From Robiginitomaculum sp. (GTDB lineage: Bacteria; Pseudomonadota; Alphaproteobacteria; Caulobacterales; Maricaulaceae): DNA of 64,000 bases. Where the stretch lies: NCBI GenBank assembly GCA_015485335.1, contig WFTT01000093.1:1-64000 (forward strand). The letters are read 5' to 3'. Within the stretch, counting starts at the first letter, position 1, and each line of letters opens with the position of its first letter. This document shows, in pieces, positions 54,636 to 62,147 of this stretch. Below the pieces are notes generated by a model. It was not told where the DNA came from. It made no database searches and saw only the letters and a list, made by a program, of their open reading frames with translations. The position numbers were made by a program, and so were the translations under genes.

Positions 54636-55209
54636 TGTCTTAGAAGTTTTTCGTGATGCCGGTGCATTGCTGGAAGGGCATTTTGTGCTCTCTTCGGGAC
54701 GTCACAGCCCGTTTTTTTTGCAAAAAGCCTTTGTGTTCATGAATCCCGATAGCACGGAAACACTGTGTAAGGCACTGGCCGAAAAAATTGCCGAAGCGGA
54801 TTTGGGTCCATTGGATGCCATTGTTTCCCCGGCGGTTGGCGGCATTATTCCGGGCTATGAAACCGCACGGCACATGAAATTGCCGGCCATGTATGTGGAA
54901 CGCGATGATGGAAAATTTTGTCTGCGGCGTGGGTTTTCTCTTAAACCAGGTGCGAAGGTGCTGATTGTTGAAGATATCGTCACCACCGGGCTTTCTTCGC
55001 GTGAATGTATCGAGGCGGTACGGGCGCTGGGCGCCAATGTGGTGGCCGAGGCCTGTCTGATTGATCGCTCGGGCGGCAAGGCTGATGTAGGCGCGCCTTT
55101 GATATCGCTGGCCTGTGTGGATTTTCCCACCTACGCCGCCAACGAATTACCACCTGAATTGGCGGCAATTACGCCTCATAAACCCGGCAGCCGGGATTTG
55201 CACGCATGA
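54622..55209 (+). CDS. pyrE: Orotate phosphoribosyltransferase
   Basis: 195 residues from the ATG at 54622, which overlaps the rsh 3' end by 14 bp; a frame from 54541 lies inside rsh and is rejected. PyrE makes orotidine monophosphate. The PRPP motif is [44 protein letters not shown] and the [17 protein letters not shown] segments are characteristic. The pdxJ start overlaps the stop by 4 bp. Confidence 0.97.
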   Translation: MNTNDVLEVFRDAGALLEGHFVLSSGRHSPFFLQKAFVFMNPDSTETLCKALAEKIAEADLGPLDAIVSPAVGGIIPGYETARHMKLPAMYVERDDGKFCLRRGFSLKPGAKVLIVEDIVTTGLSSRECIEAVRALGANVVAEACLIDRSGGKADVGAPLISLACVDFPTYAANELPPELAAITPHKPGSRDLHA

Positions 55210-55955
55210 GTCCGCGCCTCGGTGTGAATATTGACCATGTGGCAACGATCCGGAACGCCCGGGGCGGGGACTACCCTGATCCTGTAAAGGCGGCCCAGAT
55301 CGCAGCCAGTGCCGGCGCCGATGGCATTACGGCTCATTTGCGTGAAGATCGGCGTCATATTACCGATCATGACATCATACGCCTGGGTAAAGATATTCAT
55401 CTGCCGCTGAACCTGGAAATGGCGGCGACCGATGAAATGCTGGACATTGCCTTGAATGCCCGCCCCCATGCGGCCTGCATCGTGCCAGAAAAGCGCGAGG
55501 AGCGGACCACCGAAGGAGGGCTGGATGCGGCGGGACAGCATAACCATTTGGCGCGCTTTGTACGCCTGCTTCGTGAAAATGGCACCCGGGTCTCCCTGTT
55601 CATAGAGCCTTCGCAAGCGCAATTAGAAGCCGCTCTGTCTCTGGGCGCTCCTGTAGTAGAGCTGCATACCGGAGCCTATGCCGATGCCTGTAATGCGGGC
55701 GACAGTCAAAAAGCAGCCTCCATACTGGATGACCTGATCAAGGCAGCAGACTTTGGGGCCAAGGCCGGTCTGGAGATCCATGCTGGCCATGGGCTGACCT
55801 ATGACAGTGTGATGCCGGTTGCCGCCATTGCCCAGGTGAAAGAGCTGAACATTGGGCATTTTTTGATCAGTGAAGCAATTTTCTGTGGTCTGCATCAGGC
55901 TATCTGTCATATGCGCGACCTGATTGCACAGGCTCGTCACGAGGCCTTGTCATGA
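55206..55955 (+). CDS. pdxJ: Pyridoxine 5'-phosphate synthase
   Basis: 249 residues, TIM barrel. PdxJ condenses 1-deoxyxylulose phosphate with 3-amino-1-hydroxyacetone phosphate to PNP, the core of B6 synthesis. [53 protein letters not shown], and [15 protein letters not shown] are typical. Start overlaps pyrE and stop overlaps acpS, 4 bp each (ATGA). Confidence 0.98.
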   Translation: MSPRLGVNIDHVATIRNARGGDYPDPVKAAQIAASAGADGITAHLREDRRHITDHDIIRLGKDIHLPLNLEMAATDEMLDIALNARPHAACIVPEKREERTTEGGLDAAGQHNHLARFVRLLRENGTRVSLFIEPSQAQLEAALSLGAPVVELHTGAYADACNAGDSQKAASILDDLIKAADFGAKAGLEIHAGHGLTYDSVMPVAAIAQVKELNIGHFLISEAIFCGLHQAICHMRDLIAQARHEALS

Positions 55956-56350
55956 TTTTAGGAATTGGGGCCGATCTTTGCGACATTACCCGCATTGAAA
56001 AAACGCTGACACGCTTTGGTGAGCGCTTTACCAATCGCGTCTTTACGCCGGTTGAGCGAGAAAAGTCAGACCGGCGCAAGGAACGGGCGGCCTCTTATGC
56101 CAAACGTTTTGCCGCCAAGGAGGCCTGTTCCAAGGCTTTGGGAACCGGGGTGAAGTTCGGCGTGGCCTGGCGCGAACTGGGCGTGGTGAACCTGCCTTCG
56201 GGCAAACCAACCATGGTGTTGGCCGATGGAGCGGCGAAGCGGCTGGACGAGCTGACCCCAAAGGGGTATCAGCCCTTCATCCATTTAACGATCACAGATG
56301 ATTACCCTTTGGCGCAAGCCTTTGTTGTGATCGAAGCAAGGAAAACCTGA
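55952..56350 (+). CDS. acpS: Holo-[acyl-carrier-protein] synthase
   Basis: 132 residues. Transfers phosphopantetheine from CoA to [21 protein letters not shown] gives the Mg-binding Asp, and [16 protein letters not shown] the conserved Lys-Glu. Length is standard. The start overlaps pdxJ by 4 bp, and lepB begins 3 bp after the stop. Part of the overlapping run through recO. Confidence 0.97.
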   Translation: MILGIGADLCDITRIEKTLTRFGERFTNRVFTPVEREKSDRRKERAASYAKRFAAKEACSKALGTGVKFGVAWRELGVVNLPSGKPTMVLADGAAKRLDELTPKGYQPFIHLTITDDYPLAQAFVVIEARKT

Positions 56351-56353
56351 ACC

Positions 56354-57121
56354 ATGGCTGAGAATGTTGGCGTAAATACTGAGTCCAAGGAAAAAACAGA
56401 AGAAGACGGATGGGGCGAAACCATTCGTACAGTTTTTTGGGCCCTGATCATCGCGGCGATTTTGCGCACCCTTTTGTATCAGCCCTTTACCATCCCATCT
56501 GAATCCATGCGCCCACAATTGTTGGTTGGTGATTATCTGATTGCGTCAAAATATGCCTATGGCTACAGCCATTACTCACTTCCCTTTAGTCCCAAACTCT
56601 TCAAGGGGCGGATTTTTGGCAAAGACCCAAAGCGCGGTGATATTATTGTTTTTAAATGGCCACGGGATAATAAAACCAATTATATCAAGCGAGTGATTGG
56701 CTTGCCTGGGGATTCAATTCAGGTCAAAAACGGGCGTGTTTTGCTTAATGGCAAATTTCTTTCTAAAGATAGAATTGGCGATGAAGCCATAAACGAACAC
56801 CTTGGGGGCACGCGCGTTGTTACCCGCTATCGGGAAACCATGCCCAATGGGCATAGCTATATTACCTACAATATGATCAACGGTGGGCGTTACGATAACA
56901 CGCCGGTTTACCATGTGCCGCCAAAGCATTATTTTATGATGGGCGATAACCGGGACAACTCGCTAGACAGTCGGGATTGGGGCTTTGTGCCTGCGGAAAA
57001 TCTGGTTGGCCGCGGAGAGAGAATCCTAGTCTCGGTGAATGACAAGTTTAGTCTGTTTCGTCCATGGACCTGGTATCATTTCAGGCCACGCGTTTTGATC
57101 AGCTTGCGGAAAAACAAGTGA
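56354..57121 (+). CDS. lepB: Signal peptidase I
   Basis: 255 residues. One N-terminal membrane segment (about 25-43), then the serine-lysine protease: Ser51 in the FTIPSESMRPQLLVGDYL motif and Lys112 in NYIKRVIGLPGD. The DSRDWGFVP segment and the C-terminal strand are normal. LepB cleaves Sec and Tat signal peptides at the outer face of the inner membrane. The stop overlaps the rnc start (GTGA). Confidence 0.97.
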   Translation: MAENVGVNTESKEKTEEDGWGETIRTVFWALIIAAILRTLLYQPFTIPSESMRPQLLVGDYLIASKYAYGYSHYSLPFSPKLFKGRIFGKDPKRGDIIVFKWPRDNKTNYIKRVIGLPGDSIQVKNGRVLLNGKFLSKDRIGDEAINEHLGGTRVVTRYRETMPNGHSYITYNMINGGRYDNTPVYHVPPKHYFMMGDNRDNSLDSRDWGFVPAENLVGRGERILVSVNDKFSLFRPWTWYHFRPRVLISLRKNK

Positions 57122-57810
57122 CTGAACCTACCTCTGATTCAATGGCCGCTTTTGAGCGCCATCTTGGCTATAAATTCAAGAACAGGGATCTCTTGCGCCG
57201 GGCGTTGACCCATTCCAGTTATGGCGATGGACGCAATATTGTGCGTGATAACGAACGACTGGAATTTCTGGGTGACCGGGTACTGGGGTTGTTGGCATCG
57301 GCCTTTTTATATGATGCGGACCAACGCTTTGAAGAGGGCGAAATGGCCCCGCGTTTGAACGAACTGGTACGCAAGGAAACCTGTGCCCGGGCGGCGCGCC
57401 GCGCCAAAATTGGGCAGGTTTTATTGCTCTCCAAATCAGAAGAAAAAAGCGGTGGACGCGATAAAACCAAAATACTGGGTGACGCCTGCGAGGCCATTTT
57501 GGCGGCTCTTTATCTGGATGGTGGTCTGGAGGCAGCAAAGCGGTTTTTCATCACCTTCTGGAAAGGAGAACTGGAAAATACAGGTGGCGCCAAACAGGAT
57601 CCCAAAAGCCAAATTCAGGAATGGGCACAAGGCAAAGGCGATGCTCTACCGTTCTATACCTTGCTGGAACGTTCTGGCCCGGACCATGCCCCTGAGTTTC
57701 TGATCGAAGTCAAAGCCGGTGGCCTGAGTGCCCAGGGCAAAGCCCGCAACAAACAGGAAGCCGAGCGCGAGGCCGCCCGTAATTTATTGAAAATGCGAAC
57801 AAAAACATGA
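57118..57810 (+). CDS. rnc: Ribonuclease III
   Basis: 230 residues. I use the GTG at 57118, whose GTGA overlaps the lepB stop; a frame from 57064 runs inside lepB and is not credible. The signature appears as NERLEFLGDRVLGL, where the usual Ala or Ser after the Asp is Arg. The catalytic Glu-Asp pairs are intact (DACEAILAALYLDGG). A double-stranded RNA-binding domain (about 155-225, PKSQIQEWAQGKGD) follows. RNase III processes rRNA and structured transcripts. Confidence 0.97.
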   Translation: MTEPTSDSMAAFERHLGYKFKNRDLLRRALTHSSYGDGRNIVRDNERLEFLGDRVLGLLASAFLYDADQRFEEGEMAPRLNELVRKETCARAARRAKIGQVLLLSKSEEKSGGRDKTKILGDACEAILAALYLDGGLEAAKRFFITFWKGELENTGGAKQDPKSQIQEWAQGKGDALPFYTLLERSGPDHAPEFLIEVKAGGLSAQGKARNKQEAEREAARNLLKMRTKT

Positions 57811-58757
57811 CTGATACGGCCCAACAACCCCGATGCGGCTTTGCAGCCATTATTGGCGCGCCCAATGCGGGAAAGTCCACTTTGGTCAACACACTGGTCG
57901 GGGCCAAGGTTTCCATCGTTACCCACAAGGTGCAGACCACACGCTTTAATGTGCGCGGTGTTGTAATCGAGGGCCAGAGCCAGATCATCCTGGTTGACAC
58001 TCCCGGTATTTTCTCGCCCAAACGGGCTCTGGACCGCGCCATGGTTCAGGCCGCCTGGAATGGCGCCGCCGAGGCCGATAAAATCATACATTTGATTGAC
58101 GCCCCGGCCTTTGCCAGGGTTTTGAATGGCAATGAAGCCAAGGCCCAGGATCAGCTGGCTTTCAAGGATGTTGAGCGCATCATCGAAGGGCTAAAAAAAC
58201 ATAATTTGAAAGCAGACCTGGCGCTGAACAAAATTGATCTGATGCCCAAGGAAGACTTGCTGAAACTGGCAAAACACTTTGAAAGTACAGGGTGTTATGG
58301 GGATACCTTCATGATCAGTGCCAGCAAGGGCGCGGGTCTGAAGACGCTAAAAGCCTCTTTAGCCACGGCCATGCCCCCAAGTCCCTGGCATTATCCAGCA
58401 GACCAGATCGCCGACTTGCCATCGCGCCTGCTGGCCGCCGAGGTAACCCGTGAAAAACTGATGTTACGGGTTCATGAAGAGCTACCCTATGCGGCCAGTG
58501 TGGAAACCGAAACCTGGGAAGAGCACCGCAACGGCGCCGTGCGCATCGGCCAGGTGATTTATGTACAGCGCGAAAGCCAGCGCAAGATCGTTCTTGGCAA
58601 AGGCGGTCAGGTGATCAAGGCCATTGGTGCCGCGGCCCGACAGGAATTATCGCAAATGTTTGATCGCAAGGTGCATTTGTTCCTGCATGTCAAAGTGCGC
58701 GAGAACTGGTCACGGGATCCCGCACACCTTGCTATATTTGGCCTGGAACTGGACTGA
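57807..58757 (+). CDS. era: GTPase Era
   Basis: 316 residues. GTPase domain G1 GAPNAGKSTLVNTLVG, switch region TTRFNVRGVVIEGQSQIILVDTPGIF (G3 DTPG), G4 LNKIDLM, G5 ISASKG; then a KH domain (about 215-310, EELPYAASVETETWEE, GQVIKAIGAAARQEL). Era binds the 3' end of 16S rRNA and checks 30S assembly. Overlaps rnc by 4 bp and recO by one base. Confidence 0.98.
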   Translation: MTDTAQQPRCGFAAIIGAPNAGKSTLVNTLVGAKVSIVTHKVQTTRFNVRGVVIEGQSQIILVDTPGIFSPKRALDRAMVQAAWNGAAEADKIIHLIDAPAFARVLNGNEAKAQDQLAFKDVERIIEGLKKHNLKADLALNKIDLMPKEDLLKLAKHFESTGCYGDTFMISASKGAGLKTLKASLATAMPPSPWHYPADQIADLPSRLLAAEVTREKLMLRVHEELPYAASVETETWEEHRNGAVRIGQVIYVQRESQRKIVLGKGGQVIKAIGAAARQELSQMFDRKVHLFLHVKVRENWSRDPAHLAIFGLELD

Positions 58758-59488
58758 TGGAATGGCAAGACCGCGCCATTGTTTTGATGGTGCGCCCCCA
58801 TGGTGAAACCAGCGCCATTGTCGAAGTGCTCAGCGCTGATCATGGCCGTCATGCGGGGCTGGTTCGTGGGGCCTCGGGCAAACGTCTGCGCGGGGTGTTG
58901 CAACCCGGCAATGTGTTGGATGTGCACTGGCGGGCCCGCCTGTCAGAACATTTGGGCACCTTCAGTTTTGAAGCCATAGAGTCGCGCGCCCCGGCGCTTT
59001 TTGATGATGCCCTGGCCCTGTCTGGCCTTGGTTCTGCCTGTGCCATGGCCTGTCTGACCCTGCCGGAGCGTGTGGCACAGCCACGAATTTACCAAGCCTT
59101 TGACGTTCTGATTTCGCAAATGCACGATATCAACATATGGCCAGCCCTGTATGTGCGTTGGGAAGCCGGCGTTTTGCGCGAGCTGGGCTATGGGCTGCAA
59201 CTGGATCGCTGTGCCGCCACCGGCACCACCGACAATCTTACCCATGTCAGCCCCCGTAGCGGCCAGGCCGTCAGCACCGAGGCCGCCGAGCCATATCTGG
59301 ACAAGCTATTGTCTTTGCCTGGCTTTTTACGAAAAAAACCCCTGGCACCCCAAAGCGGTGATGTACGCGCCGGGCTGGACCTGACCGGCTATTTTCTGGA
59401 ACGTCGTGTGCTGTGGCCGATCGACAAGGTTTTGCCCGAAGCACGAACCCGAATGATCGAGCGTCTGGACAGGGCCGGGTATTTATAA
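58757..59488 (+). CDS. recO: DNA repair protein RecO
   Basis: 243 residues. N-terminal OB-fold (about 1-80, MEWQDRAIVLMVRPHGETSAIVEVLSADHGRHAGLVRGASGKR) followed by a helical domain; the conserved core ALYVRWEAGVLRELGYGLQLDRCAATGTTDNL matches, although two of the zinc-type cysteines found in some homologues are not evident. RecO loads RecA on SSB-coated DNA with RecF/RecR. Last gene of the overlapping housekeeping run; a hairpin starts right at its stop. Confidence 0.96.
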   Translation: MEWQDRAIVLMVRPHGETSAIVEVLSADHGRHAGLVRGASGKRLRGVLQPGNVLDVHWRARLSEHLGTFSFEAIESRAPALFDDALALSGLGSACAMACLTLPERVAQPRIYQAFDVLISQMHDINIWPALYVRWEAGVLRELGYGLQLDRCAATGTTDNLTHVSPRSGQAVSTEAAEPYLDKLLSLPGFLRKKPLAPQSGDVRAGLDLTGYFLERRVLWPIDKVLPEARTRMIERLDRAGYL

Positions 59489-59506
59489 GAGGTGATTTTC
59501 ACCTCT
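59488..59506 (+). other. Perfect 8-bp hairpin at the recO stop
   Basis: AGAGGTGA, loop TTT, TCACCTCT. It begins at the last base of the recO stop codon. No T-tract follows, so it may be a mRNA 3' end stabiliser or a weak terminator before the NDUFA12 gene 58 bp later. Confidence 0.6.
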
Positions 59507-59564
59507 GGACCTTGGCCGCCGGAAGCGCCATAGTCGCCACCAGATATGTGAGGCGAATCTGATC

Positions 59565-59987
59565 ATGCTACTCTTCATTAAAAGACTGTTTGCCTGGTGG
59601 GATGGGGCAACCCTTGGCACCTTGTTCACCATCTTCAAGCATGGCGTCAAAGTCGGCGAAGACGATTTTGGCAATGTGTATTACGAAGAAAAGAAACCCG
59701 GCATTTATAACCAAAAGCGCCGTTGGGTTATCTATAAAGGCTATGCCGATGCGTCGCGTGTGCCGACCGAATGGCATGGCTGGTTGCATCATACTTTTGA
59801 AAACCCTCCCACCATATCCCCGCTGGCCCGTAAGGACTGGGAAAAGGATCATCAGCCCAATCTGACTGGTACGATTTATGCCTGGCACCCCCAGGGATCG
59901 CTCGCCAAAGGCGGTCACCGTCCCCATGCCACCGGTGATTATGAGGCCTGGACACCGGCCAGTGCACAGGATGGAGCCAATTCCTGA
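59565..59987 (+). CDS. NADH:ubiquinone oxidoreductase accessory subunit, NDUFA12 family
   Basis: 140 residues. Alphaproteobacterial homologue of the mitochondrial complex I subunit NDUFA12 (B17.2): KHGVKVGEDDFGNVYYEE, RRWVIYKGYADASRVPTEWHGWLHH and LTGTIYAWHPQGSL are hallmarks of the family. It is thought to stabilise the Q/N junction of complex I. Its gene is often detached from the nuo cluster, as here, and linked with mlaD and DUF2155 genes. ATG at 59565; the stop overlaps the mlaD start. Confidence 0.95.
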   Translation: MLLFIKRLFAWWDGATLGTLFTIFKHGVKVGEDDFGNVYYEEKKPGIYNQKRRWVIYKGYADASRVPTEWHGWLHHTFENPPTISPLARKDWEKDHQPNLTGTIYAWHPQGSLAKGGHRPHATGDYEAWTPASAQDGANS

Positions 59988-60454
59988 TGCGTGATCAACT
60001 TGTTGAAACGCTGGTTGGCCTGATGGTTCTGATTACGGCCGGTTTGTTTGTGGTCTACGCCATGCAAACGGTAGGCGAAGGGCAAAACCGCAATGATTAT
60101 ACACTGACGGCCAAATTCGGCTCGATTGGTGGCGTCAACACCGGTTCAGACGTACGCATGGCCGGCGTCAAGGTTGGCGTTATCAGCGACATTTCCCTGG
60201 ACACCAAAACCTTTGATGCCCGGGTGGATATGAGTATCCATGCCGGTATTCCAGTGCCCGAAGATTCCGTCGCCCGCATCACCACCGATGGTTTGTTAGG
60301 GTCTGCCTATATCTCCATTGATCCGGGGGCCGAAGAATCCCTCTTATCTGCCGGTGATGAGTTCGATTTTACGCAAGGTGCAGTGGACTTATTGACCCTT
60401 CTGGGGCAGTTTGCTGGAAAGTCATCAACTGACCCTGCCCAATCGACGCCATAA
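59987..60454 (+). CDS. mlaD: MlaD, outer membrane lipid asymmetry protein
   Basis: 155 residues. One N-terminal membrane segment (about 8-27) and a single MCE domain (about 40-120, VNTGSDVRMAGVKVGVISDISL; VARITTDGLLGSAYISIDPGA). MlaD forms a ring on the MlaFEB transporter that moves phospholipid between outer and inner membranes. mlaF and mlaE are not adjacent. One-base overlap (TGATG) with the NDUFA12 gene. Length is shorter than E. coli MlaD (183). Confidence 0.93.
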   Translation: MRDQLVETLVGLMVLITAGLFVVYAMQTVGEGQNRNDYTLTAKFGSIGGVNTGSDVRMAGVKVGVISDISLDTKTFDARVDMSIHAGIPVPEDSVARITTDGLLGSAYISIDPGAEESLLSAGDEFDFTQGAVDLLTLLGQFAGKSSTDPAQSTP

Positions 60455-60470
60455 TCACGTCACATAGTAT

Positions 60471-60899
60471 ATGATAAATAGGCTTATGCGCATTATTCTG
60501 TTCACGCTTTTTGCCTGCTTCTTTATGTCTGCTGCCCAGGCTCAGGATGCACAACCCAAATCCGATCGGGATTTGCTGTCTTCGCGTGCCGGCACCATTG
60601 CGGTGTTGCGCGGTCTGGACAAAATCAGCGCCGAAACCCGCGATTTCGAAGCTCCCATCAATACCACCGTACAGTTCGGCACCCTTAGCATTACCGTAAA
60701 CTATTGCCGCAAAACCCCGCCCGAAGAAAAACCCGAAGTGTATGTCTTTATGAATATCAAAGACCGCCGCACTGATGGTTCCGGTCAGGAAACCGAAGGC
60801 GAAGAGATTTTCTCCGGCTGGATGTTTGCTTCCAACCCGGCTCTGAACGCCCTCGAACACCCGATTTATGATGTCTGGGTACTTGACTGCAAAGGTTGA
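60471..60899 (+). CDS. DUF2155 domain exported protein
   Basis: 142 residues. Signal peptide about 1-25 (IILFTLFACFFMSAAQAQ), mature domain DUF2155: AVLRGLDKISAETRDFEAPIN, FGTLSITVNYCRKTPPEEKPEVYVFMNI, EEIFSGWMFASNPALNALEHPIYDVWVLDC. The two cysteines (YC and DC) probably form a disulfide. The family occurs in alphaproteobacteria as a periplasmic protein next to NDUFA12/mlaD or aat, with unknown role. The alternative ATG at 60486 gives nearly the same protein. Confidence 0.9.
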   Translation: MINRLMRIILFTLFACFFMSAAQAQDAQPKSDRDLLSSRAGTIAVLRGLDKISAETRDFEAPINTTVQFGTLSITVNYCRKTPPEEKPEVYVFMNIKDRRTDGSGQETEGEEIFSGWMFASNPALNALEHPIYDVWVLDCKG

Positions 60900-60910
60900 T
60901 ACAGGGCCTG

Positions 60911-60935
60911 AAACCTTTGGGTTTTATTGTTTTCG
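60911..60935 (+). terminator. Weak rho-independent terminator after the DUF2155 gene
   Basis: AAACC, loop TTTG, GGTTT, then a T-rich stretch (TTATTGTTTT). The stem is only 5 bp, so this is tentative; it lies 11 bp after the stop at 60899. Confidence 0.35.
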
Positions 60936-61003
60936 CCACACCTATAACTTTCTCTAAATTTAGTATTCTACCGCCAATGCACAGGGCGGGGATATCTCAG
61001 ACT

Positions 61004-61158
61004 TATCCATGATTTACCGAGGGGTAGTGAGGGGTAAAAAGGGGTAGATGAGGGACATTTCAGGGTTGTTATTGCATCCTTTAGGGGCCGATAAGGGGTA
61101 AAGATGGGCGTGATGAGGGGTAAGGGCTGCCCCTTATTGACCCTTGGGGTTTTCTATG
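61004..61158 (+). repeat. G-rich repeat module, copy B
   Basis: Begins with a canonical G-quadruplex motif at 61021-61054: four runs of three or four Gs separated by TAGTGA, TAAAAA and TAGATGA. Further segments GGGACATTTCAGGG and TTTAGGGGCC...AAGGGGTAAAGA and a terminal hairpin AGGGG/CCCCT (about 61116-61136) match the minus strand of 13658-13800 over about 150 bp. In the 594-bp gap 60900-61493 no credible gene is seen. Confidence 0.75.
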
Positions 61159-61239
61159 TGGGGGATAATGTCTTTGCCTCTCCATCCTCGTCTTGCTCCG
61201 GCTTGATCGGAGGATCCATTTCAATGCCTGTGTGTGTTG

Positions 61240-61280
61240 ACCTTCCCTGTGGATCCCAGCTCGGGGGCCGGGATGACGCG
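61240..61280. repeat. Palindromic insert within repeat block B
   Basis: A GGATCCCAG...CCGGGATGACG palindrome of the common alphaproteobacterial intergenic type. It occupies the place where block A has a different palindrome (13530-13655), consistent with independent insertions into the same block. Confidence 0.5.
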
Positions 61281-61296
61281 GTTGGATTTGGGGGCG

Positions 61297-61338
61297 GGAT
61301 AGCACAACCTTATCCAACAGCAGCGTTGTTGGGGTATG
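61297..61338 (-). repeat. Conserved 42-bp tract, copy B
   Basis: Reverse complement aligns without gaps to 13454-13495 (32 of 42 identical). It contains a CCAACA/TGTTGG hairpin (61314-61319 and 61327-61332). Confidence 0.7.
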
Positions 61339-61347
61339 ATGTTTGCA

Positions 61348-61435
61348 CTGTCCCCTGTCATTGCCGGGCCTGTGCCGGCAATCCAGAGTAGTTTTGAAAC
61401 TTAACTGGATTACCCGGATAAACCGGGTAATGACA
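61348..61435 (-). repeat. Repeat unit R1, copy B (double palindrome)
   Basis: Inverted copy of the unit at 13355-13443: TGTCATTACCCGG (minus strand) followed by a second palindrome CCGGCAAT. Outer segments 29/31 and 29/34 identical to copy A, middle unrelated. Immediately downstream lies CTCATCCTGAGCCTGTCGAAGG (61457-61477), a widespread extragenic repeat sequence. Confidence 0.85.
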
Positions 61436-61493
61436 AAAGAGGAAAACAGCCCCCCTCATCCTGAGCCTGTCGAAGGATGGGTATCCGCAACCC

Positions 61494-62144
61494 CTATCGC
61501 GCCTCCAGAATATCCAGGGCCATTTTACCTGAAATGGTCACCGGAAGGGTGGTAAAATCCCCTTTAACTACCAGGGCTTGTTGCAAGCGTTTATGGTATT
61601 CTTGGCGGGGAATTTCCTGTGCACCAAACTGGGCAAGATGATCGGTAATAAATTGGGTGTCCAGCAAGGTAAATCCCCCATGCAACAGTCTGGCCACCAG
61701 GTGAACCAGTGCGATTTTGGAGGCATCACGCTCTGTGGAAAACATGCTCTCGCCAAAAAAGGCACCGCCCAGATGTACCCCATAAAGACCGCCTACCAGC
61801 TTGTCATCCAGCCAGCATTCCACCGAATGGGCTGCGCCCTGGGAAAAAAGCGCGCAGTAAAGATATTCAATGCCATGACTGATCCACGTACTTTCCCGCA
61901 TCGGCGCCGGGGCGGCACAGGCTGTGACCACACCGCCAAAGGCGGTATCGACGCGTACCTCGTAAATATCCTGACGTACAGTCCGGCGCAGGCGTCGGGG
62001 GACATGCAGGGTTGGCAAAGGCAGAATGCCCCGCATGGGCGGGTCAACAATGACGGCGCGTGTATCTTCGCGGCCATCGGCCATGGGAAACAGGCCCCGG
62101 GCATAGAGATCAAGGAGTTCGTCTGGTCCTAATTCTCCCGGCAC
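61494..62144 (-). CDS. aat: Leucyl/phenylalanyl-tRNA-protein transferase
   Basis: 216 residues from a GTG at 62144, three bases after the accC stop at 62148. Aat adds Leu or Phe to N-terminal Lys or Arg, marking proteins for ClpS-ClpAP. LLDLYARGLFPMADGREDT, DPPMRGILPLPTLHVPRRLRRTVR, STWISHGIEYLYCALFSQGAAHSVECW, GVHLGGAFFGESMFS and LLDTQFITDHLAQFGAQEI are hallmarks. The paralogous route enzyme bpt is at 33032-33760. Confidence 0.96.
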   Translation of the reverse strand: MPGELGPDELLDLYARGLFPMADGREDTRAVIVDPPMRGILPLPTLHVPRRLRRTVRQDIYEVRVDTAFGGVVTACAAPAPMRESTWISHGIEYLYCALFSQGAAHSVECWLDDKLVGGLYGVHLGGAFFGESMFSTERDASKIALVHLVARLLHGGFTLLDTQFITDHLAQFGAQEIPRQEYHKRLQQALVVKGDFTTLPVTISGKMALDILEAR

Positions 62145-62147
62145 ACC

